NCBI GenBank assembly: GCA_024638885.1 | Contig: JAHEJL010000001.1 | Coordinates: 211,001-275,000 of the forward strand | DNA: 64,000 nt | Direction: 5' to 3' | Origin: Coraliomargarita sp. | GTDB taxonomy: Bacteria; Verrucomicrobiota; Verrucomicrobiia; Opitutales; UBA953 | In this document: positions 37,779 through 51,109 of the stretch, piece by piece | Layout: the number at the start of each line of letters is the position of its first letter | Position numbering within the stretch: the stretch's first letter is position 1 | Notes under the pieces: generated by a model | Databases searched by the model: none | Seen by the model: the letters and a program-made list of their open reading frames with translations, nothing else | Told to the model about the DNA's origin: nothing | Made by a program: the position numbers and the translations under genes

Positions 37779-39374
37779 GTGGAACGCCTCCGCCCATACT
37801 TCCGCCCTGCCGCGCTGCTCCTCGGCGGCGCGTGCCTGCTTTCCGCGCAGACCCTGCCGCCGATCGTCATCCCGAAGCCGCCGGCCAACACCTCGCCGGA
37901 TGCGCTGTTCGCCGGCATGGTGCCCAAGCTCGAGCTATACATCGCCAAGGAGAACATCGATAAGCTCGCCAAGAACCCGCGCGACTACGTCACGCTGACG
38001 ATCAAGGAGCCCGGTGTCGTCGACCTCGAAAAGTGCTCGGTGAAGCTGAAAGGCTCCGCGGGCAGCTTCCGTCAGATCACGGAGGACCGGCCCGGCTTCT
38101 CGCTGCGGACCGCGAAGTCGAAGAAGCACCAGGAGTATCGCGGCCTCACGAAGTTCCAGCTCAACAACTGCGCGCAGGACGGGACGATGCTGCTCGAGAT
38201 GATCGCCGGCGAGATGGCCCGCCGCGCCGGCGTGCCCGCCTCGCGCTGCACGCACGCCTACGTCGTCCTCAACGGCAAGCCGCTCGGGACTTACGTCCTG
38301 AAGGAGGGCTTCAACACCGAGTTCCTCGCCGGCTTCTTCAAGGACACCTCCGGCCACCTCTACGACGGCGGCTTCGTCAACGAGATCGACGGCCCGATCG
38401 AGGTCGACCACGGCGACCCGGACGAGAAGGTCCGCCTCACCGAGCTCATCGGCGCGACGAAGGAGCGGAACCCGGTGCTCCGCCTGCAGCGCATGGACCG
38501 CATCCTCGACATCGACGCCTACTTCCGCCACCTCGCGATCGAGCAGATCATCTGCCACTGGGACGGGTATTCCTTCAACCATAACAACTACCGGTTCTAC
38601 GAAGACCCCTCGACCGGGAAGTTCACGTTCATCCTGCACGGCATGGACCAGGTCTTCGGCGACGACCGCTGGCATGTCTTCCGTCAGCCCGGCGCGCTCG
38701 TGCCCCGGGCGTTGCTCGAGGACCGCGGGATGCGCGCCCGCTACCGTGAGCAGCTCCTCTCGGTCTACGAGAAGAACTTCCGCACCTATGACTGGCCGAA
38801 GCGCATCCAGGAACTCGCCGCCAACACCAAGGCCAAGCTCACGCCCATCGCCGTCGAGGAAGCCAAGCGCTTCGACCAGCGCGGCAAGGACGCCGCCGAC
38901 CGCGTGAAGCATCGCCTGGACGCCGTCCGGGCCCAGCTCGAGGACGTGGCCCAGCTCCGCACCATCGGCGGCAAGGCTTCGCTCGCGAAATACGCCTGGG
39001 AACGCCACGCCGACGAGAAGGAGGCGGACGAACGCGAACAGGACAAGCGGTCCTGTTTCCGCGTGACGGTCGGCGCCAAGAAGGGCGGCGACTTCCGCCT
39101 GCAGCTCGCGACCGGCCCGGGACGCTACCGACTGACCGCGATGGTGAAGACCAGCGGCGTCGTGGCGGGCAAGGACGAGAAAGAAAAAGGCGCCCGCCTG
39201 CGCATCTCCGGGATGAGCGGCGTCCCCGCCCTGACCGGCAACAACGACTGGCGCCAGGTCTCGGTCGAGTTTTCCGTCGCCGAGGCGGACCCCGTACTCG
39301 TGCTCGAACTGCGCGCCGAAGCCGGCGAAGCCTGGTTCGATCGTAATTCCCTGACGCTCACGCGCATTCCTTGA
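37779..39374 (+). CDS. Exported CotH kinase family protein
   Basis: 531 residues from GTG 37779, which gives a clear signal peptide (LRPYFRPAALLLGGACLLSA, cleavage near SAQ-T). Codons upstream in the frame are repeat-derived. The CotH-type domain spans about 30-370, with YVVLNGKPLGTYVLKEGFN, a DIDAYFRHLAIEQIICHWDG helix and HGMDQVFGDDRW, where acidic residues resemble the metal/ATP site of the spore-coat kinase CotH. The C-terminal 130 residues look like a beta-rich carbohydrate-binding-type domain (GDFRLQLATGPGRYRL, WRQVSVEFSV). It is the first gene of a CotH, VTC and DUF4956 trio that recurs in many bacteria. Secreted kinase activity is inferred from the family only. Confidence 0.85.
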   Translation: MERLRPYFRPAALLLGGACLLSAQTLPPIVIPKPPANTSPDALFAGMVPKLELYIAKENIDKLAKNPRDYVTLTIKEPGVVDLEKCSVKLKGSAGSFRQITEDRPGFSLRTAKSKKHQEYRGLTKFQLNNCAQDGTMLLEMIAGEMARRAGVPASRCTHAYVVLNGKPLGTYVLKEGFNTEFLAGFFKDTSGHLYDGGFVNEIDGPIEVDHGDPDEKVRLTELIGATKERNPVLRLQRMDRILDIDAYFRHLAIEQIICHWDGYSFNHNNYRFYEDPSTGKFTFILHGMDQVFGDDRWHVFRQPGALVPRALLEDRGMRARYREQLLSVYEKNFRTYDWPKRIQELAANTKAKLTPIAVEEAKRFDQRGKDAADRVKHRLDAVRAQLEDVAQLRTIGGKASLAKYAWERHADEKEADEREQDKRSCFRVTVGAKKGGDFRLQLATGPGRYRLTAMVKTSGVVAGKDEKEKGARLRISGMSGVPALTGNNDWRQVSVEFSVAEADPVLVLELRAEAGEAWFDRNSLTLTRIP

Positions 39375-39376
39375 CC

Positions 39377-40114
39377 ATGGAGATCGCCGCGCGTTTCGAG
39401 CTGAAGTACGTGCTACCCCTGGCCGAGCGCGCGGCCTTGCTCGCCCGCTTCGGCGCACGCTTCGCGCCTGACACCGTCGGCGGACCCGAGGGACGCTACC
39501 CGGTCGTCAGCCTTTACTGCGACACCCCTGACCGGAAGTGCTACTGGGAGGCCTGGCGTGGCGTGCCCGCGCGCCGCAAGCTACGCCTGCGTCTCTATGG
39601 CACCCGGGACGGCGCGATCCCGGCGGCGACGTTCCTCGAGATCAAGCATCGCGATGACGGCGACGGCGCCAAGCGGCGCGTCCGGCTCGACCTACCCGCC
39701 GCCATGCTCGCCGTGACCGAAGGCGTCGTGCCGGCAGGCACCGCGGCCGACGCGCGTATCCTCGAGGAGGCCCGCCGCCTGGTGGCCGACGACGGTTTCC
39801 GCCCGGCGTTCGTGATCCGCTACGACCGGCAAGCCTATCGGTTCGTGGACGCCGCCGGCGCCGAACAGCTCCGGATCACCTTCGACCAGGACATCCGCTG
39901 CCGCTTCGATGACCTCCGGCCGGCGCCGGAAGATACGCAGTGCGACCGCGACGTCCTCGACGCCGGCTGCTGCCTGATGGAAGTCAAAGGCGCGACGTCG
40001 GCCCCCTACGACTTCGCGTCGTATCTTTCGTCGCGCGGAATCTTTCCTCGCTCCTTCAGCAAATACTCCGAGAGTGTCCGCCGATACGGCGTCACCCCCG
40101 CCCTTTCCGCCTAA
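39377..40114 (+). CDS. VTC domain polyphosphate polymerase family protein
   Basis: 245 residues from ATG 39377, two bases after the CotH stop codon; an in-frame TTG at 39371 is the alternative start. It has the tunnel-fold signatures of the VTC/CYTH group: FELKYVL at the N-terminus, KLRLRLYG, FLEIKHRDDGDGAKRRV, VIRYDRQAYR, CLMEVKG and SKYSESVRRYG. In yeast the VTC domain makes polyphosphate from ATP, and the Lys/Arg/Glu residues here fit such an active site. No signal peptide or membrane segment is present, so it is probably cytoplasmic, next to the DUF4956 membrane protein encoded 6 bp downstream. The product of this bacterial version is not established. Confidence 0.88.
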   Translation: MEIAARFELKYVLPLAERAALLARFGARFAPDTVGGPEGRYPVVSLYCDTPDRKCYWEAWRGVPARRKLRLRLYGTRDGAIPAATFLEIKHRDDGDGAKRRVRLDLPAAMLAVTEGVVPAGTAADARILEEARRLVADDGFRPAFVIRYDRQAYRFVDAAGAEQLRITFDQDIRCRFDDLRPAPEDTQCDRDVLDAGCCLMEVKGATSAPYDFASYLSSRGIFPRSFSKYSESVRRYGVTPALSA

Positions 40115-40120
40115 ACGCAC

Positions 40121-40858
40121 ATGCTCACCCGCCTTTGCCTTGCCGCCGACGCCACCCCGGCGGCCGACCCGATGACCCGCGCCCTCGCCGACCATGCCGA
40201 CAAGCCGGACGTGAAGGAGATCCTCTTCGCGATCCTGTTCAGCTTCGCGCTCAACGCGCTCGTCGCCTGGACGTATAAGCGGACCTACCGCGGCACGCGC
40301 TACTCGCAGGACTACGTGCACACCCTGCTCATCCTCGGCACCTGCGTGACCCTGGTGATCCTCGTCGTCATGGGCAACATGGCCACCGCGTTCGGCATGT
40401 TCGCGGCCTTCTCGATCATCCGCTTCCGCCGCAACGTCGGCCAGTCGCGCGACATCGGCTTCATCTTCTTCGCCATGGGGACCGGCCTGGCCGTCGGCGC
40501 CCGCCAGTATGCGCTGGCCGCGATCACCGTGCCGCTCGTCTGCGCGATCGTCTTCGCCCTCTCCCGCGCGAACCTCTTCTCCTCGCTGAAGGGCTCGCAC
40601 CTGCTCCGCGTCCGCGTCGGGACCGACGTCGATTACGACCGGGTGTTCGTCGAACCCTTCGCGCGCCACCTCACGCACCACGCCCTCCAGGCCGTCGAGA
40701 CCGTGCAGGCCGGCCTGATGACCGAGCTGCGCTACGAGGTCACCTTGAAGGACGGCGCCTCCGTCGGCGAATTCGTGCGCGCGCTGCAGGCCGCCAACGG
40801 CAACAACCGCGTGCTCCTGACCTCCGTCGGCGACCAGAGCGTCATCGAGGCGGAGTGA
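40121..40858 (+). CDS. DUF4956 family membrane protein
   Basis: 245 residues. Hydrophobic segments at about 34-51, 68-85, 88-100 and 122-145 suggest four membrane helices. The conserved family stretch FGMFAAFSIIRFRRNVGQS then RDIGFIFFAMGTGLAVGARQ lies between them. The C-terminal 100 residues are soluble (LRVRVGTDVDYDRVFVEPFA). DUF4956 proteins usually accompany VTC and CotH proteins, as here, and are thought to work with the VTC partner at the membrane. Function is not established. Last gene of the trio; a terminator usable from both sides lies about 175 bp downstream. Confidence 0.88.
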   Translation: MLTRLCLAADATPAADPMTRALADHADKPDVKEILFAILFSFALNALVAWTYKRTYRGTRYSQDYVHTLLILGTCVTLVILVVMGNMATAFGMFAAFSIIRFRRNVGQSRDIGFIFFAMGTGLAVGARQYALAAITVPLVCAIVFALSRANLFSSLKGSHLLRVRVGTDVDYDRVFVEPFARHLTHHALQAVETVQAGLMTELRYEVTLKDGASVGEFVRALQAANGNNRVLLTSVGDQSVIEAE

Positions 40859-40871
40859 AGAGGGCGCAGGG

Positions 40872-40905
40872 TCTGCTGGCATCGGGGAACTACGGCGAAG
40901 CAGAA
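40872..40905 (+). repeat. T4 word, diverged copy
   Basis: TCTGCTGGCATCGGGGAAC then CGGCGAAGCAGAA, leading straight into the GGTAG tag of the next R1. Confidence 0.55.
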
Positions 40906-40961
40906 GGTAGGGCCAAGCATCCTTGCTTGGCCGCGGCCGACCAAGGATGGTCGGCCCTACC
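40906..40961 (+). repeat. Twin tagged hairpin R1
   Basis: GGCCAAGC/GCTTGGCC (loop ATCCTT), GGCCGACC/GGTCGGCC (loop AAGGAT), both tags intact. Right-most R1 in the window. Confidence 0.85.
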
Positions 40962-40971
40962 CGAGACAGGC

Positions 40972-41022
40972 GGAGGGCGCGGCGTAGCCACGCCCCTACC
41001 CTGCGGCCACCATGCGGCGGCC
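40972..41022 (+). repeat. R2 module, right half only
   Basis: GGAGGGCGCGGCG, CCACGCCCCTACC, then a diverged GGCCACC/GGCGGCC hairpin. The left half with GCACGAT is missing. Confidence 0.7.
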
Positions 41023-41029
41023 GGAAAAC

Positions 41030-41060
41030 AAGAAGGGCGCCTTTCGGCGCCCTGTCTTTT
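41030..41060. terminator. Bidirectional terminator between DUF4956 and sdhB
   Basis: AGGGCGCC (41034-41041), loop TTTC, GGCGCCCT (41046-41053). A TCTTTTT tract follows on the plus strand, and TTCTTGTTTT follows on the minus strand, so it can serve the DUF4956 gene and sdhB. Confidence 0.8.
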
Positions 41061-41105
41061 TCCGTGTCAACGTGTCAACTTGCCCACGAGACCCTTACGT
41101 AGCGC

Positions 41106-41915
41106 TCAGTCGCCGCCCTTGGAAGGCTTGCCGGTGGAGGAGAAGAACTCCTTCACGCGGGCGCGGAGATAGTCGCGGTTCAGCTTGGCGATGACGTCGA
41201 GCGTGATGCTCTTCGGGCAATGCGCCTGGCACTCGCCGTAGTTGGTGCAGTTGCCGAAGCCGGCTTCGTCCATGGTCTTCACCATGGCGAGGGTGCGGCG
41301 GTCGCGCTCGGCCTGGCCCTGGGGCAGGATGTTGAGGTGGTTGATCTTGGCGCCGACGAAGAGCATCGCGGAGCCGTTCTTGCAGGAGGCGACGCAGGCG
41401 CCGCAGCCGATGCATTCCGCGGCGTCCATGGCCTCGTCGGCGACGGGCTTGGGCACCGGGATGTTGTTGGCCTCGGGGGCGGAGCCGGTGCGGACGGTGA
41501 TGAAGCCGCCGGACTGGATCACCTTGTCGAAGGCCGAGCGGTCGACCGCGAGGTCCTTGAGGACCGGGAAGGCGCGGGCGCGCCACGGCTCGACGGTGAT
41601 CGTCTCGCCGTCGCGGAAGTTGCGCATGTGCAGCTGGCAGGTCGTCACGCCCGGGATGGGGCCATGGGGCATGCCGTTGATCGTCATCGAGCACATGCCG
41701 CAGATGCCTTCGCGGCAGTCATGGTCGAAGGCGAAGGTGTCCTTGCCTTCCTTGATGAGCTGCTCGTTGAGCATGTCCATCATCTCGAGGAAGGACGCCG
41801 AGGTCGGCACGGCGGCGAGGGAGTGCTCCTCGAAGGCGCCGGGCTGGCCGCGGCGCTGACGCCAGACGCGCAGCTTGAGCGCGAGGGTTTGTTCTTTTCC
41901 GTTGTCCTGGACCAT
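41106..41915 (-). CDS. sdhB: Succinate dehydrogenase iron-sulfur subunit
   Basis: 269 residues from ATG 41915. It passes electrons from the flavoprotein to the membrane anchor. [2Fe-2S] ligands are C67, C72, C75 and C93 in [15 protein letters not shown]. The second domain has [11 protein letters not shown] (C168, C171, C174, C178) and C223, C229, C233 in [14 protein letters not shown] for the [4Fe-4S] and [3Fe-4S] clusters. The start was chosen at MVQDNGKEQ, five bases after the sdhA stop codon; the frame continues upstream only as antisense-like sequence inside sdhA. Last gene of sdhCAB. Confidence 0.97.
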   Translation of the reverse strand: MVQDNGKEQTLALKLRVWRQRRGQPGAFEEHSLAAVPTSASFLEMMDMLNEQLIKEGKDTFAFDHDCREGICGMCSMTINGMPHGPIPGVTTCQLHMRNFRDGETITVEPWRARAFPVLKDLAVDRSAFDKVIQSGGFITVRTGSAPEANNIPVPKPVADEAMDAAECIGCGACVASCKNGSAMLFVGAKINHLNILPQGQAERDRRTLAMVKTMDEAGFGNCTNYGECQAHCPKSITLDVIAKLNRDYLRARVKEFFSSTGKPSKGGD

Positions 41916-41920
41916 GGTGA

Positions 41921-43849
<1,929 letters not shown>

Positions 43850-43870
43850 GGGTATGACGGGCGCTGGGGA

Positions 43871-46449
<2,579 letters not shown>

Positions 46450-46537
46450 TTCAGAGACGAATCCGGCCCTGCCGGACGCTGACAAGTGGGCGGAGATCCG
46501 CCGAACGCGCCTCCCCGCGCGCCCCTTCCCCACCCCT

Positions 46538-47506
<969 letters not shown>

Positions 47507-47520
47507 CCCTTCCGGCGACC

Positions 47521-48429
47521 GTGGCCCCGCCCGTCCCGACCAACCCGCAGGAGACCCTCCGTCGCGCGCAGCGCGTGGAGCTCGTCGCCGCGCGCGCGGT
47601 CAACGACGCGATGGTCGGCGCCTACCTCTCGCGCTTCAAGGGCCGCGGCACCGACTTCGAGGAGCTGCGCGAATACGTCCCGGGCGACGACGTGCGCACG
47701 ATGGACTGGAACGTGACCGCGCGCACGGGCAAGCCCTTCGTCCGCCTCCACCGCGAGGAGCGCGAGCTCACGATGGTGCTCGCGGTCGACGTCTCGGGCT
47801 CCGCCGACTTCGGCTCCGGCGAGCAGACGCTCCGTGAGCGCGCCGCCGACGTCGCGGCCTGCCTCGCGGTGTCCGCGCTCAAGGCCGGCGACAAGGTCGG
47901 CCTGCTGCTCTTCACCGACCGCGAGGAGCTCTGGGTCAGCCCGAAGAAGGGCCGCCGCCACGTGCTGCGGATCATCCGCGACGTGCTGGAGTTCCGCCCC
48001 GCCTCGCGCCGCACCTCCTTCGCACAGCCGATGCGCCGCCTGGGCCGCGCGCTCCGCCGCCGCGCGATGGTCTTCGTCGTCTCCGACTTCCTCGCCGGCC
48101 CCGAAGGCGCCGACGCGATGGCCGCCGCCCTCGGCGAGCTCAACGCGCGCCACGACACGGCCTGCGTCCAGCTCGTCGACGCGCGCGAACGCGAACTGCC
48201 CGACGTCGGCGTGGTCGCCTTGCAGGACGCCGAGACCGGCGAGATCCGCGAGGTCGACACCGGCTCCGAGCGCGTCCGCCGCGCCTTCGCCGCGAACGCC
48301 GAAGCCCGGCTCGCCGCGACCGCCGCTGGCCTGGCCCGCGCGGGGATGGACGTCGCCCGCCTCGACGCGGGCTCCGCCGTCGCGCCCACCCTCGCCCGTT
48401 TCTTCGAACGCCGCCGGCGCCGACGCTGA
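47521..48429 (+). CDS. DUF58 domain protein (VWA-like)
   Basis: 302 residues from GTG 47521, 14 bp after moxR; no closer ATG keeps the conserved N-terminus. The DUF58 core is FKGRGTDFEELREYVPGDDV then RTMDWNVTARTGKPFVRLH. It is followed by a VWA-like part with the metal-site motif AVDVSGSADFG (DxSxS) and FVVSDFLAGPEG. No membrane segment. It normally partners MoxR as a cytoplasmic adaptor or substrate. Its stop codon overlaps the next ATG by one base. Confidence 0.92.
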   Translation: MAPPVPTNPQETLRRAQRVELVAARAVNDAMVGAYLSRFKGRGTDFEELREYVPGDDVRTMDWNVTARTGKPFVRLHREERELTMVLAVDVSGSADFGSGEQTLRERAADVAACLAVSALKAGDKVGLLLFTDREELWVSPKKGRRHVLRIIRDVLEFRPASRRTSFAQPMRRLGRALRRRAMVFVVSDFLAGPEGADAMAAALGELNARHDTACVQLVDARERELPDVGVVALQDAETGEIREVDTGSERVRRAFAANAEARLAATAAGLARAGMDVARLDAGSAVAPTLARFFERRRRRR

Positions 48430-49052
48430 TGTTCCTCGCCCTCGAAGAAGCCCCGTTCGTCCTGCAGGGACCGAAGCCGCCGATCCCGCCGCCGGCCTGG
48501 GCCTCGCACGGTCTCCTCGCCTTGGTCGCGCTGGGTCTGCTCGCCCTCGCCGTCTTCGCCGTCCGCCGCTTCCTCGTCCGCTCGCGTCAGCCGCTCGCCC
48601 CGGCCGCGCAGCTCGAGCTCGCCCTGCGCCTCGCGGAAAGCCAGCCCCCGGCGGCAGCCGTCGCGCAGGCCACCCGCGCCTTCCGCCTGTACCTCGCCGC
48701 GGTCGAACCCAAGGCCGCCGCCTCGCTTTCCACCGAAGAGCTGGCCGCGGTCCTCGCGACGCTGCCGGTCTTCCTCCCGGCCCGCCAGCCGTTGCTCGCC
48801 GCGCTCCGCGGCGCCGACGCGGCCAAGTTCGCCGGCGCGGCGCTCGCGCCCTCGGCGCTGCTCGCGGATCTCCGTGAAGCCGCGCGTCGCCTCGAGGAAG
48901 CGCGCCGGACGTTCGCGCGCGCGCCCGTCGTCATGGTGAGCGCCGGGAGCTTCGGCGGCGTCATCCCGGTCACGCCCGTCGCGCCGACAGCCCCCACCGA
49001 ACCCCCGCCCTTGCCCGGGCCGCCGCCCCTGCCGAGGAGGGATCTCGCCTGA
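48429..49052 (+). CDS. DUF4381-like membrane protein of the Bat operon
   Basis: 207 residues. One membrane helix at about 28-47 (GLLALVALGLLALAVFAVRR) follows a proline-rich periplasmic N-terminus (PKPPIPPPAW). The cytoplasmic part is Ala/Leu-rich and helical (LELALRLAESQPPAAAVAQA), and the C-terminus is a Pro-rich tail (TEPPPLPGPPPLPRR). Position between the DUF58 gene and batA, and topology, match the DUF4381 proteins found there in other Bat operons. Sequence similarity itself is weak by eye. Start and stop overlap both neighbours (ATGA-type junctions), so translation is coupled. Confidence 0.75.
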   Translation: MFLALEEAPFVLQGPKPPIPPPAWASHGLLALVALGLLALAVFAVRRFLVRSRQPLAPAAQLELALRLAESQPPAAAVAQATRAFRLYLAAVEPKAAASLSTEELAAVLATLPVFLPARQPLLAALRGADAAKFAGAALAPSALLADLREAARRLEEARRTFARAPVVMVSAGSFGGVIPVTPVAPTAPTEPPPLPGPPPLPRRDLA

Positions 49053-50092
49053 TGGACCTCGGCTTCGAATTCCAGTATCCGTGGGCGCTGCTCCTGCTGG
49101 CCCTGCTGCCGCTGTATGCGTGGCTGCGCGGCCGCGTCGGCCAGGCCGCCGCGCTGACCTACCCGGACACCTCGCTGCTCGACGGCCTCGGCCGGCCGGT
49201 CCGCGAACGGAGCGGCCGGCTCCGCGCCTTCCTGCGCCTGCTCATCGCCGCCTTCCTCATCGTCGCGATCGCGGGCCCGCGCACGGCGAACAAGGAGATC
49301 GAGCGGGAGACCGAAGGCCTGGACATCATGCTCGTCGTCGACCTCTCGTGGTCGATGATGGCCCTCGACATGAGCACGCCGCGCGCGGAAGTCACGCGCT
49401 GGCAGGCCAGCCAGAACGTCATCTACGAGTTCGTCTCCAAGCGCCCCGACGACCGCATCGGCGCCGTGGTCTTCTCCGGCAAGTCCTACCTCCTGAGCCC
49501 GCTCACGATCAACAAGTTCTGGGTCGAGAAAGGCATCGACCGCATGCACATCGGCATCATCCAGGAGACCGGCACCGCGATCGGCGAGGCCGTGGCGATG
49601 GCCGTGGACCGCATGAAGAACGTCAAGGGCAAGGGCTCCAAGGTCATCATCCTCCTGACCGACGGCGACGATAACATGAGCAAGGCCATCCTGCCCGTGC
49701 CGGCCGCCGAGCTCGCCGCGGCCCTCGGCATCCGCCTCTACTGCATCGGCCTCGGCAAGGACGAGCCGACGGTGCTGCCGCGCTTCGACACGCGCACCGG
49801 CCAGCTCTACCGCGACGTCCTCGGCAAGACCATCCCGATGCAGACGATCAACCCGGCCAACTACGAGATGCTCGGCAAGATGGCCAAGGTCGCCAACGGC
49901 CGCTTCTACCGCGCGCTCGACCAGAACCAGCTGAGCCGCGTCTACGAGGAGATCGACCGCCTCGAGCGCACCGAGGTGCGCATCCGCGAATCCGTCGTCT
50001 ACGAAAGCTACCGCCTCATCTGGGCGGCCCTCGGCGGGCTGCTCCTCCTCCTCGAACTCGGCTGGGGCCTGCTGCGCCCCCGCGCGCCCTGA
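49052..50092 (+). CDS. batA: BatA-like VWA membrane protein
   Basis: 346 residues. Two N-terminal membrane segments (about 9-25 and 61-76) precede a VWA domain that would face the periplasm, and a C-terminal helix (about 321-341) re-anchors it. The metal-ion-dependent adhesion site is complete: DLSWS (D97, S99, S101), TGTAIGEAV and LTDGDDN. Inserts around GLGKDEPTVLPRFDTRTG are typical of the BatA group. This gene has a clear Shine-Dalgarno (AGGAGGGATC, about 10 bp upstream), unusual for this window. BatA and BatB are linked to aerotolerance in Bacteroides. Confidence 0.9.
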   Translation: MDLGFEFQYPWALLLLALLPLYAWLRGRVGQAAALTYPDTSLLDGLGRPVRERSGRLRAFLRLLIAAFLIVAIAGPRTANKEIERETEGLDIMLVVDLSWSMMALDMSTPRAEVTRWQASQNVIYEFVSKRPDDRIGAVVFSGKSYLLSPLTINKFWVEKGIDRMHIGIIQETGTAIGEAVAMAVDRMKNVKGKGSKVIILLTDGDDNMSKAILPVPAAELAAALGIRLYCIGLGKDEPTVLPRFDTRTGQLYRDVLGKTIPMQTINPANYEMLGKMAKVANGRFYRALDQNQLSRVYEEIDRLERTEVRIRESVVYESYRLIWAALGGLLLLLELGWGLLRPRAP

Positions 50093-50095
50093 GCC

Positions 50096-51109
50096 ATGGA
50101 CACCGCCGACTTCCATTTCGAAGCCCCGCGGCTGCTGGCCGTCGCCGTCCTCGCGGGCGTCGCCGTGTTCGTCGCGCTCCGCTGGGCCGAACGTCGCCGC
50201 CGTCGCGGCCTGGCCGGCTTCGCCGCCGCCCGCCTGCTCGACCGCCTCACCGCCGGCTATTCCTCCGCCCGCCGGCTCACCAAGGACCTCGCGCTCGCGC
50301 TCGGCTGCGCGCTGCTCGTGGCCGCGTTCGCCGGCCCCCGCTGGGGCGTGGAGATCGCGCAGCAGAAAGGCGCGACCGAAGACGTGGTCTTCGCGCTCGA
50401 CGTGTCGAAGTCGATGCTCGTGGGCGACATGAGCCCGACGCGCCTAGCCCGCGCCAAGGTCGCCATCGCCAACTTCGTGCGCCGCAAGGGCACGGGCAAC
50501 GTCGGTCTGGTGGCCTTCGCAGGCCAGGCCTTCCTGCAGTGCCCGCTCACGCGCGACTACGACGCGTTCTTCCGGACGCTGGAAGAGACCGACACCGGCA
50601 GCATCCAGGTGTCCGGCACCGACCTCGGCCGCGCGGTCGAGGAAGCCGAGCTGGCCTTCTACTCCAACCGCAACCGCAAGCTGGTCATCATCCTCACCGA
50701 CGGCGAGGACCTCGAGGCCGGCGGCGTCGAGATGGCGAAGAAGCTCAAGCGCAAGGGCCTCGTCGTCCACACCGTCGGCGTCGGCACGCCCTCCGGCGGC
50801 CCGATCCGCGTCATCGGCGCGAGCGGCGCGCTCGACACGCTCAAGGACAAGGAAGGCGAAGAGGTCGTGAGCCGGCTCGACGAGAAGACCTTGGGCGAGA
50901 TCGCCGACGCCACCGGCGGCCGCTTCGTGCGCCTCGGCCAGGCCGGCGAAGGCATGGAAGCCCTGCGCCTCGCGATCCAGGCGGGCACCGACGAACGCGG
51001 CGCCGGCCGCCGCGGCATCCCGCGCGAAGAATGGTTCATCGGCGCCGCCCTCCTCCTCCTCGTCCTCGAATCCCTCGTCTCCACCCGTCGCAAAGACGCC
51101 CAGCCATGA
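50096..51109 (+). CDS. batB: BatB-like VWA membrane protein
   Basis: 337 residues. It has the same plan as the preceding gene: membrane segments at about 11-28 and 64-80, a VWA domain with DVSKS (D102, S104, S106), SGTDLGRAVEEA and LTDGEDLEAGG, and a C-terminal anchor (IGAALLLLVLESLV). The two VWA genes are tandem paralogues. The stop codon overlaps the ATG of the following gene (ATGA), indicating translational coupling. Confidence 0.9.
   Translation: MDTADFHFEAPRLLAVAVLAGVAVFVALRWAERRRRRGLAGFAAARLLDRLTAGYSSARRLTKDLALALGCALLVAAFAGPRWGVEIAQQKGATEDVVFALDVSKSMLVGDMSPTRLARAKVAIANFVRRKGTGNVGLVAFAGQAFLQCPLTRDYDAFFRTLEETDTGSIQVSGTDLGRAVEEAELAFYSNRNRKLVIILTDGEDLEAGGVEMAKKLKRKGLVVHTVGVGTPSGGPIRVIGASGALDTLKDKEGEEVVSRLDEKTLGEIADATGGRFVRLGQAGEGMEALRLAIQAGTDERGAGRRGIPREEWFIGAALLLLVLESLVSTRRKDAQP

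Noticed and set aside
20402..41022. CRISPR array
   Set aside because: The repeats are scattered, lie in both orientations, and have no regular spacer length; no cas genes are present.
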